Assembly (NCBI GenBank): GCA_018399455.1
Contig: JAGYOT010000075.1
Location: forward strand, 1 to 7,599
From: Desulfobacterales bacterium
Lineage (GTDB): Bacteria > Desulfobacterota > Desulfobacteria > Desulfobacterales > Desulfosalsimonadaceae
Reading direction: 5' to 3'
DNA length: 7,599 bases
The notes under the pieces are model-generated. The model was given only the letters and a program-made list of their open reading frames with translations. It searched no databases and was not told the DNA's origin. The position numbers were made by a program, and so were the translations under genes. Positions 1-6,303 of this stretch are shown piece by piece; position 1 is the first letter of the stretch, and the number at the start of each line of letters is the position of its first letter.

Positions 1-9
1 ACTTATTTT

Positions 10-744
10 TTGGCGGAGCTCAACTGTGCAACCCGGGTGAATTCAACTTTCAGGCGGGATCCGATGCCTCCGGCTGACGAGATTGAACGGGCCATCAGGC
101 TGGAGCCGGCCAACGGCGCCTATTATGACCGGCTGGCGGCCCGCCTGGAGAAAAACTTCATCAGAAGAAACAGCGTGTTAACGAACAATGAAAAAACGAA
201 TTCAATAAGGGATGCCTGGCAAAACCGGTGCAAGGCCGTGCTCGCCAACCCCGTGCACGCCGGATACTGGTACCGCCTGGGCGTCTTGACCACCTGGATA
301 GAGCGTTGGACTTATCAAAAGCGCCTTCAGAAAGCGGATCACGCGATGATGACAGCCCTCTCGCTGCAGCCGGCCAAGCCCGGACTTTGCTGCAAAGTCG
401 GTGCATACTGGCTGTGGCGCTCCCGCAAGATGGCCCCCTGCCCGGCAGGGTCAGGCGATTTTGCGCCTCCCGGAGATGCCGAAGCCATGGGGCGGTTTCC
501 CCGAGTGCCGCCCGTCTGCCGCAGCCAGGCGGTTCAGGCAGGATTTGCGATGCTGCGGGAGGCGGTCAGACTGAATCCTAAATACTGGCGGCAAGCGGCC
601 CGGGCGGCCTGGCAGCATTATCCGGATCCTGGACGGATACACCGGATAGTTCCTGCGGCCATGCCGCGGATCCATAAAAAAGTCAACAATTGGCTTAAAA
701 AACAAAAGGCAGAGGAGAAACAGGATGAGACAGGCAATGCGTAA
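10..744 (+). CDS. TPR-like helical protein, possibly 5'-truncated by the window edge
   Basis: The frame is open from base 1, with no in-frame stop before a TTG at 10, so the gene may begin outside the window. An in-frame ATG at 64 is an alternative start, preceded by a weak purine-rich stretch. Numbered from the TTG (244 aa), three stretches look like degenerate TPR helix pairs: about 24-48 (AIRLEPANGAYYDRLAARLE), 75-120 (two helices ending in ALSLQP) and 177-205 (LREAVRLNPKYW). A Pro/Gly-rich insert lies at about 141-172. The C-terminal 25 residues are Lys/Gln-rich. TPR proteins usually act as protein-protein scaffolds. In export loci like this they can be separate or fused to the C-terminus of O-antigen ligase/polymerase-type membrane proteins, and I cannot tell which applies here. 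No membrane segment or signal peptide is visible. The end overlaps the next gene by 20 bases, which suggests translational coupling. I am moderately sure it is coding and unsure of its function. Confidence 0.6.
   Translation: MAELNCATRVNSTFRRDPMPPADEIERAIRLEPANGAYYDRLAARLEKNFIRRNSVLTNNEKTNSIRDAWQNRCKAVLANPVHAGYWYRLGVLTTWIERWTYQKRLQKADHAMMTALSLQPAKPGLCCKVGAYWLWRSRKMAPCPAGSGDFAPPGDAEAMGRFPRVPPVCRSQAVQAGFAMLREAVRLNPKYWRQAARAAWQHYPDPGRIHRIVPAAMPRIHKKVNNWLKKQKAEEKQDETGNA
712..717 (+). promoter_or_regulatory. Ribosome binding site for the secreted protein gene
   Basis: GAGGAG lies seven bases before the ATG at 725 and inside the coding end of the preceding gene. Its spacing favours the ATG at 725 over the in-frame ATG at 737, and its location fits translational coupling. 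Confidence 0.6.
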
Positions 745-1495
745 GAATCGATCCAGAGTGATGGCAGCCGCCATTGCGGCCGCCATCGTCCTTGCAGCAA
801 CGGGGTTTAATGCGCCCACTGTCCGGGCGGAGCATAATGAATCGGATTTGCTCAATCCGGATTACACCTTAAAGGGAAAACTACTGGCACAAGAATTGCT
901 TATGAATCCGGAAGGGTCTGAAAAACTGGTTTGCGATATTTTTGAAACCGCGCTGTTACTCACGGCAGGTGAGGACAGGGATTTATTCGAATACGCAAAA
1001 ACCGAAGCCGCTGACCTCTTAACGGCTATCCTTAGCGAAGGCCTGGATGCCGATACCGGGCAGGAGACGCTCTACAGGCTGAATGAAAGCGCCTCCAGGG
1101 GGGCGGCCTGCGCCGCGCTTCGCGCCTCAGCCAAACTGCTCATGGGAGAGGAAGGGCTCAGCCGGCTGGTGCGGGAAACCTGTGAAGGGGCGGTAAGGGG
1201 AGCCGAGCAGTTCACAAAGGCAAATCCCGAGGCCGTTAATGCGACCGAACTGGAGGAGGCGGTTATTGCCGGACTCCGCGAGGGTGTCAACAAATGCGGT
1301 CCGGAGACCGGCAGGGAGCTGGCACTGCTTCAACGGGCGGCATTCTCCGGGATTAACAAAGCCATAGAAAAGCCTCGCCGGGAGCGGAAAGCGGAACAGG
1401 CGATCAGCGAAGAGGAGCCCTACCGGGAGGAAGGCATAGAGGAGAAGGGAACGGAAACATACCGAAAACAAAGGGCGGCCAGCCCCAGCGAGTAA
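725..1495 (+). CDS. Secreted helical four-cysteine protein of unknown function
   Basis: This predicts 256 aa and I do not recognise the family. It starts with a clear signal peptide: basic residues to about 11, an Ala-rich hydrophobic core at 12-26, and a likely cleavage after Ala35 (TVRA then EH). The mature part looks alpha-helical and is rich in Ala, Glu, Leu and Arg. It has exactly four cysteines (70, 129, 153, 191), which could form two disulfides in the periplasm. From about 214 to the end it is a highly charged Lys/Arg/Glu tail, likely disordered. There is no lipobox, so it is probably soluble in the periplasm. The gene overlaps the TPR-like frame by 20 bases and is followed 38 bases later by the porin start, so it belongs to the export operon. 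Its position suggests an accessory role in polymer assembly or export, which is inference only. The strong ribosome site and signal peptide make it very likely a real gene. Confidence 0.8.
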   Translation: MRQAMRKNRSRVMAAAIAAAIVLAATGFNAPTVRAEHNESDLLNPDYTLKGKLLAQELLMNPEGSEKLVCDIFETALLLTAGEDRDLFEYAKTEAADLLTAILSEGLDADTGQETLYRLNESASRGAACAALRASAKLLMGEEGLSRLVRETCEGAVRGAEQFTKANPEAVNATELEEAVIAGLREGVNKCGPETGRELALLQRAAFSGINKAIEKPRRERKAEQAISEEEPYREEGIEEKGTETYRKQRAASPSE

Positions 1496-1519
1496 AAGTG
1501 CAGGGAATAAATCTCCTGC

Positions 1520-1527
1520 GGAAGGAA
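1520..1527 (+). promoter_or_regulatory. Ribosome binding site that decides the porin start
   Basis: GGAAGGAA sits six bases before the ATG at 1534. The upstream in-frame GTG at 1498 lacks a comparable site and would put 12 extra residues before the signal peptide, so the ATG at 1534 is preferred. Confidence 0.6.
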
Positions 1528-1533
1528 CCGGCA

Positions 1534-2775
1534 ATGAACAAAATTCCAAAACACATCAGCTTGCTGCTCGTTCTTGTAGTGGCGTTCTCAGTCCGGGCTG
1601 CCGCTTACGGCCAGGGCAACATCCGTGTCGGCAACTTTCGGATACAGCCCGGCATCGCCTATGAGTTCGAATGGAACGACAATATTTTCCTGGACGAATC
1701 GGACGAAGAAGACGACTGCATCAATACCCTGACCCCGTCCCTGGAGCTTGACTGGCGGAAAAACCGCGACAATTACGTCCGGGTGGGCTATGCGACGGAT
1801 ATCGTCCGTTACCCGGCCTACGACGGGGTTGACTATGAGAAGCACTCCATCGGCGCTGAACTGCAGTACAAATCGCCCATGGGATACTATTTCAGAGTCC
1901 GGGACTATTTCGTGGATACGGAAGACCCTTACGGCTCTCTCAACGAATACCGGCGAGGCATACCGCAGGTCGAGCGATGGACCAACGCGGGGGCTGCAGC
2001 CATAGGCTATGATTTTCCCAACCGGCTGCGCCTGGAGCTTACCTACAGAAGCTACATCCTGGACTATGATGCGTTTATGGACTATTGGCAGAACTACACA
2101 AGCCATGAACCCGGCCTGACCCTGTTTTACCAGCTGCTGCCCAAAACCGCCGCACTGATCGAATACCGCTGGGAGACCCGGGAATACACCGAACAGCAGG
2201 ACGCATCGGATAACTCGTATGCTGCGGATTCCGTCACAGCCCAGGATTTTGACTACCATAAGTTCTTCCTCGGCCTGCATATGGATCCGACGGCTAAAAT
2301 CAGCGGCGACCTGAAGCTGGGATTGGGCTACAGGGACTTTGCCAATGACGTCAGCTTTCGGACCGGACCGGACGGGAACCCCCTGCACTACAATGACACC
2401 GGCACCTGGATCGCAGAAACTATGCTGCACTATCAAGTCAGCCGGCGGACCCGGTTGAAACTGGGCCTTGCACGGGAGGCCATGGACTCGGCCGATATCA
2501 TGAGCACAACCTATGACAGCACGGCCGTTGAACTCGGCCTGGCGCAGGGGATCGGCAGACGTCTCAAACTGTTTGGCGATGTCTGCTATGAATATGACGA
2601 CTATGAAGGCGGCCGGGAAGACGACACCTATTATTTTTCCGCCAGGCTGCAATACACGGCAAAAGAGTGGTGCATCTTTAATTTGTACTATATTTTTGAA
2701 GAAGAAGACAGCTCGGCGGCCGGACAAAGCTACACGAACAACCGGTTCGGCGTCTCCGCTGCATTCAAGCTGTAA
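1534..2775 (+). CDS. Outer-membrane beta-barrel, putative polysaccharide exit porin
   Basis: With the ATG at 1534 it has 413 aa. A signal peptide covers about 1-26 (hydrophobic core 9-20, likely cleavage near AYG/QG). The rest shows the alternating polar/aromatic pattern of transmembrane beta-strands, rich in Tyr, Asp, Gly and Arg. Examples are strands near 37-47 (RIQPGIAYEFE), 80-92, 105-125, 165-174, 195-213, 243-268, 290-314, 330-354, 365-390 and 402-413, separated by Asp/Asn-rich turns. The chain ends in a final strand (RFGVSAAFKL), as expected for insertion by the Bam complex. It resembles the beta-barrel porin family found in exopolysaccharide operons (BBP2-type). An acidic run at 54-61 follows the first strand and could bind divalent cations. 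Lying just ahead of a Wza-family lipoprotein that lacks a pore-forming helix, it is a candidate outer-membrane conduit for the polymer. The barrel call is firm, but the export role is inferred from context. Confidence 0.86.
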   Translation: MNKIPKHISLLLVLVVAFSVRAAAYGQGNIRVGNFRIQPGIAYEFEWNDNIFLDESDEEDDCINTLTPSLELDWRKNRDNYVRVGYATDIVRYPAYDGVDYEKHSIGAELQYKSPMGYYFRVRDYFVDTEDPYGSLNEYRRGIPQVERWTNAGAAAIGYDFPNRLRLELTYRSYILDYDAFMDYWQNYTSHEPGLTLFYQLLPKTAALIEYRWETREYTEQQDASDNSYAADSVTAQDFDYHKFFLGLHMDPTAKISGDLKLGLGYRDFANDVSFRTGPDGNPLHYNDTGTWIAETMLHYQVSRRTRLKLGLAREAMDSADIMSTTYDSTAVELGLAQGIGRRLKLFGDVCYEYDDYEGGREDDTYYFSARLQYTAKEWCIFNLYYIFEEEDSSAAGQSYTNNRFGVSAAFKL

Positions 2776-2788
2776 ACAAGGAAATATC

Positions 2789-3841
2789 ATGGCCGCAGTA
2801 AAAAACAAAAACCTGGCCCGAAACATCGCCATGGCTGTCGCAGTCCTGCTTATCACGGGATGTGCTGCAGCACAGGAGACGATACCCATAGAAGGACAGG
2901 GCCGAACCGAATACGCAGGCCTTCAGGATCAAGCCCCCGGGCTGATCAGTGAATTGCCGGACTCCGGGGCTGCCGAAAAGGTTGATCCCGCCCTGAAACG
3001 CACGGTTAAACAGGCTGAACGCATCAGCGCCGAGGCGTACGCGAGGCAGCTGGGGGACAAAAACATTTCCTGCTCTTACCGGCTCGGCCCAAGCGATGTG
3101 CTTAGCGTGACGGTTTACGAGGACAAGGAGTTAAGCGTGGATGCCCTAAGAATTACACCGCAGGGCACGATCAACCTCCCCCTGATCGGCACCCTGAGGG
3201 TTGAAGAAAAAACCACGTCCCAGGTGGAGTCCATGATAAGCCGGATACTTGTGGAAAAGCAATACCTGGTTCAACCCCATGTCAGCATACAAATCAGGGA
3301 ATACAACAGCAAGGAGGCCATCGTGCTGGGCGCCGTAGCCCGGCCCGGCAGCTACAGCCTGAAAAAACACGAGACGCTTCTCAGCCTGCTGTCAAGGGCG
3401 GGCGGCATCAATGAAGGAGCGGCCGGACAGAACCTGCTCCTGATACGCGATCAAAAGCAGGCCGGCAGGGAACGGACCCTGGCCATCCAGTTCAACCTCG
3501 AAAGCCTGCTTAGTGCGGACAATACCGGAATCAACCTGGACATAAGAAGCGGGGATACGGTTTACGTGCCCAAGGCGGAAAAGTTTTTCATCATCGGCCA
3601 GGTCAAGCGGCCCGGCGGATACCAGCTGGCCAGCCATACCACGGTGGTTGAAGCCATCAGCATGGCCGGCGGGTTTACCGACATTGCGGCGCCGAACCGC
3701 GTGCGCATCTCCCGGATTGAAGCAAACAAGAAAATCGTCATCCAGGTTGATGTCAATGAACTGACCAACGGCGGCCGGCAGGACCCCAGCGCCGTTTTGC
3801 AGCCCAATGACCTCATCATGGTCCCGGAGAGCTATTTTTAA
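2789..3841 (+). CDS. wza: Polysaccharide export lipoprotein, Wza/OPX family
   Basis: The frame is open from far upstream, but the real start is the ATG at 2789: AAGGA precedes it by six bases and it gives a proper lipoprotein signal. The product has 350 aa. The lipobox ITGC puts the lipidated Cys at 25, followed by Ala at +2, which favours outer-membrane sorting. The polysaccharide export domain runs from about 94 to 170 (YRLGPSDVLSVTVYEDKELS, then INLPLIGTLRV). Two SLBB domains follow, at about 176-225 (VLGAVARPGSYSL) and 265-315 (FIIGQVKRPGGYQL, AGGFTD). The protein stops at VPESYF, soon after the second SLBB domain. It therefore lacks the C-terminal amphipathic helix that forms the outer-membrane pore in E. 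coli Wza. It would form a periplasmic ring or channel between the inner-membrane Wzc-type protein encoded next and the outer membrane. The symbol is a family-level name. The gene lies 13 bases after the porin gene. Confidence 0.95.
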   Translation: MAAVKNKNLARNIAMAVAVLLITGCAAAQETIPIEGQGRTEYAGLQDQAPGLISELPDSGAAEKVDPALKRTVKQAERISAEAYARQLGDKNISCSYRLGPSDVLSVTVYEDKELSVDALRITPQGTINLPLIGTLRVEEKTTSQVESMISRILVEKQYLVQPHVSIQIREYNSKEAIVLGAVARPGSYSLKKHETLLSLLSRAGGINEGAAGQNLLLIRDQKQAGRERTLAIQFNLESLLSADNTGINLDIRSGDTVYVPKAEKFFIIGQVKRPGGYQLASHTTVVEAISMAGGFTDIAAPNRVRISRIEANKKIVIQVDVNELTNGGRQDPSAVLQPNDLIMVPESYF

Positions 3842-3880
3842 CAACTTAAAACAAGACCCAACATCGGAAAAGAATGCGTT

Positions 3881-6151
3881 ATGACAAGTGAAACACAGAA
3901 CCACCCGGATGAAGAACCCGAAGTCCATCTTCGGGATTATATCGATATACTGCTTCGCCACCGCTGGGTCATTCTGGTGTGCCTGCTGGTGATTCCGGCG
4001 ACGGTGCTGCTATACACAATGACGGAGACCCCGCTCTACCAAAGCACGGCGACCCTGATCATCGAGCCCAGGACGCCCAAAATATACTCCGTCGAGGAGA
4101 TGCTCTCTGCTGATATCTCAAGCCGTGAATACTACAACAGCCAGTACAAAATCATCAAGAGCCGGCCGGTGGCACGGCATGTTATTGAAGATCTTGATCT
4201 CATGAACAGCAGGGAGTTTTTCCCGCCCCCGGAGACGGGCGTGACAGCCGAACTCAAGCGGAAAGTCAAATCCACGATTGCAGGCTGGAAAAAAGCGGCC
4301 GCCGATCTTATCGACACGGGCGGCGACGGGGCACAGGCGGATCAGCTCCCCCTCACCCCGGAGGAAGAAGCCCAATCCCGATACAACAGCCTGATCGGCG
4401 CCCTGCTTGGCCGCATTACAGTGGAACCGGTCCGGGACTCCCGGCTCGTCGAGATCAGCTTCATGGCAAAGGACCCGTCGCTCGCCTGCCGGGGGGCCAA
4501 CAGCACGGCGGAGAGCTACATCGAATTCAACCTGGAAAACCGGATCGAGGCGGCCCAGGCTGCGGCCAAGTGGCTTGAAAAACGCTTAATCGAGGCGGAA
4601 GAAAACGTGGAAGCCGCAGAAAGAGAATTGCAGGCCTTCAAGGAACGGCACGGCATCGTGACCACCTTTTCGGAAGAAAGCGAAAAGCTTACCGCCCAGT
4701 CACTCTCGGAGCTGAACCGGCAGCTCGGGCAGGCCAAAGCACGGCGGGTGGAATGCGAGGCCAGGTATGAACAGGCCAGGGCCCTGCTTGAAGGCGGCAA
4801 TAGCCTGGACTGCATTACCGAGCTTCTGCAGAGCAGCATCGTCTCGGGCATCAACCAGAAAATTGTGACTCTGCATTCTGCGTTGGCCGAACTGTCAAAC
4901 ACATACGGCGCCAATCATCCCAAGGTGGTGGCCATCGAATCCCAGCTCAACGAACTGGAGCAAAAAAAGCGGACTGAAACCAAAAAAGTGGTCAATTCTC
5001 TTAAGAACGAATACGAGGTGGCGCTGGCCCGTGAGAAATCTCTGGAAACTTCCCTGGAAACGATCAAACAGAACGCACAGTCCATGAACCGAGAGGCTGT
5101 GGAATACGGGGTTCTCAAGCGCCAGGCGGAGGGTGCCCGCAACATGTATGAAACCCTGCTCAGGCGATACAAAGAAGCATCCCTGGGCAAGGACATTGAA
5201 AGCGGCAACATCAGGCTGGTTGAAGACGCGCAGGTCAGCAAATCGCCCGTTCAGCCGAACCCGAAGCGAAACATGATGCTGGGACTTGCGGTAGCGCTGA
5301 TGCTGGGGGTTGGTATGGCATTTTTCCTGGAGTACCTGGACAGTACGGTCAAAACCCCGGATGATATCAAAAAGCTTGGATTGGCCTATCTGGCGCCGAT
5401 ACCCAGGTTTGCAGCAACCAAAAGCTCGGGCGGGGAATCCGCTAAGGTGGTGGCCCATCATGCCCCCAGGTCTCCCGCCGGTGAAGCCTACCGCAGCCTG
5501 CGCACCGGCATCATCCTTTCAGGGGCCGAAAACGAGCCGAAAACGATTGCGGTCACCAGCCCTGCAACTGCCGAAGGCAAGACAGTAACCTGCGTCAACC
5601 TGGCCGTCAGCATGGCCCAGTATGGCTCGCGCACCCTGCTTATCGACTGCGACCTGAGAAAACCCATGCTTCACAAGTACTTTCAGCTCAGCCGTCATCC
5701 CGGCCTTTCCAACCTTCTGGCCGGAGACGTTAACTCCGAAGCGGCTTTCCAAAAAAGCTTTGTCCCCAACCTTGATCTTCTCCTCGCGGGCGACATTCCG
5801 CCCAACCCGTCTGAACTTTTGGGCGGCCGGCGGATGAAGAGATTGATGGAACAAATCAGCAGGCACTACGACCAAATTGTTATCGACACGCCCCCGGTAA
5901 CGGCCGTCACCGATCCGGCATTGCTTGCCAAACTGGCAGACGGCGTGGTGCTGGTTTTTCGCGGTGGATTCACCATGCGGCAGCAGGCAAAAAATGCCAT
6001 AGAGATCCTCAAGCCTCTGGGCGTCAATATTTTTGGTGCGATCCTCAACGCCGTCGAGATGAACAGGCACAAGTACTACTATTACCAGTACTATTACTAT
6101 TACTATGGCGACCAGGACCAAAAAGCAGCCGAAAAAGCCGAAAACCAATAG
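3881..6151 (+). CDS. wzc: Wzc-type chain-length regulator and tyrosine autokinase
   Basis: The product has 756 aa and is a full-length fused polysaccharide co-polymerase and BY-kinase. Order of parts: Wzz-type N-terminus (about 15-110) with TM1 at 29-47; a long periplasmic coiled-coil region (about 220-435) that includes the NHPKVVAIESQL segment; a GNVR-type stretch at about 405-432; a Pro-rich pre-membrane motif (QPNPKR) and TM2 at 464-483; then the cytoplasmic kinase. In the kinase, EAYRSLR (535-541) matches the EX2RX2R oligomerisation motif. Walker A is PATAEGKT with Lys567, Walker A' is LLIDCDLRKP (586-595), and Walker B is IVIDTPP with Asp669. PNPSELL (641-647) is also typical. The C-terminal tyrosine cluster at 732-742 holds ten Tyr in eleven residues and is the expected autophosphorylation site. 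Cycles of phosphorylation control polymer length and export. A weak GGAAAAGA precedes the ATG. The symbol is a family-level name. Confidence 0.96.
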   Translation: MTSETQNHPDEEPEVHLRDYIDILLRHRWVILVCLLVIPATVLLYTMTETPLYQSTATLIIEPRTPKIYSVEEMLSADISSREYYNSQYKIIKSRPVARHVIEDLDLMNSREFFPPPETGVTAELKRKVKSTIAGWKKAAADLIDTGGDGAQADQLPLTPEEEAQSRYNSLIGALLGRITVEPVRDSRLVEISFMAKDPSLACRGANSTAESYIEFNLENRIEAAQAAAKWLEKRLIEAEENVEAAERELQAFKERHGIVTTFSEESEKLTAQSLSELNRQLGQAKARRVECEARYEQARALLEGGNSLDCITELLQSSIVSGINQKIVTLHSALAELSNTYGANHPKVVAIESQLNELEQKKRTETKKVVNSLKNEYEVALAREKSLETSLETIKQNAQSMNREAVEYGVLKRQAEGARNMYETLLRRYKEASLGKDIESGNIRLVEDAQVSKSPVQPNPKRNMMLGLAVALMLGVGMAFFLEYLDSTVKTPDDIKKLGLAYLAPIPRFAATKSSGGESAKVVAHHAPRSPAGEAYRSLRTGIILSGAENEPKTIAVTSPATAEGKTVTCVNLAVSMAQYGSRTLLIDCDLRKPMLHKYFQLSRHPGLSNLLAGDVNSEAAFQKSFVPNLDLLLAGDIPPNPSELLGGRRMKRLMEQISRHYDQIVIDTPPVTAVTDPALLAKLADGVVLVFRGGFTMRQQAKNAIEILKPLGVNIFGAILNAVEMNRHKYYYYQYYYYYYGDQDQKAAEKAENQ
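6074..6106 (+). other. Tyrosine-cluster coding run of the kinase tail
   Basis: Eleven codons alternate TAC and TAT with one CAG, giving four Tyr, Gln, then six Tyr. The DNA is a low-complexity trinucleotide run. In BY-kinases this tail is phosphorylated in trans by the neighbouring subunit and regulates ring assembly. Confidence 0.9.
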
Positions 6152-6222
6152 CAGGCGATGAGACCGACTCCATAGATATGGCGCCGGTATTGCTGAGCTG
6201 TCAACTGACCTTTTGCGGGTCC

Positions 6223-6258
6223 GGCACAGGGGTTACGGCACAGGGGTTACGGCACAGG
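6223..6258 (+). repeat. 14-base tandem repeat, about 2.6 copies, upstream of the sensor kinase
   Basis: The unit GGCACAGGGGTTAC occurs at 6223-6236 and 6237-6250 without mismatch, followed by a partial third copy GGCACAGG at 6251-6258. It lies in the 152-base gap (6152-6303) between the kinase gene and the PAS histidine kinase. The rest of that gap shows no gene and no clear hairpin terminator with a T-tract. Each unit has the GG and TT spacing of a sigma-54 promoter, but the -12 GC reads AC. It could be an operator or simply replication slippage. Confidence 0.9.
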
Positions 6259-6303
6259 ATTGGACGAATTGAGCGGGAAAGCCTATATTCAGCGGAGTGA
6301 TAA

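Noticed and set aside
16..62. SacI, SmaI, EcoRI and BamHI recognition sites in a row, like a cloning polylinker.
   Set aside because: Order and spacing do not match a common vector, natural-looking sequence separates the sites, the frame runs through them, and several similar six-base sites recur later in the same gene.
1498..1533. GTG at 1498 as the start of the beta-barrel gene.
   Set aside because: It has no good ribosome site and would place extra residues before the signal peptide; the ATG at 1534 has GGAAGGAA at proper spacing.
2513..2788. N-terminal extension of the Wza-family gene into the porin gene.
   Set aside because: The extension overlaps the porin in another frame, and the lipoprotein signal begins at the ATG at 2789.
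1588..2889. A 433-codon open frame on the minus strand.
   Set aside because: It lies opposite the beta-barrel gene, has no recognisable domain, and is explained by the barrel gene's codon composition on the other strand.
6260..6289. A sigma-70-like promoter (TTGGAC, 18 bases, TATATT) before the histidine kinase gene.
   Set aside because: The -35 match is poor and the predicted transcript would start inside or at the ribosome site, leaving almost no leader.
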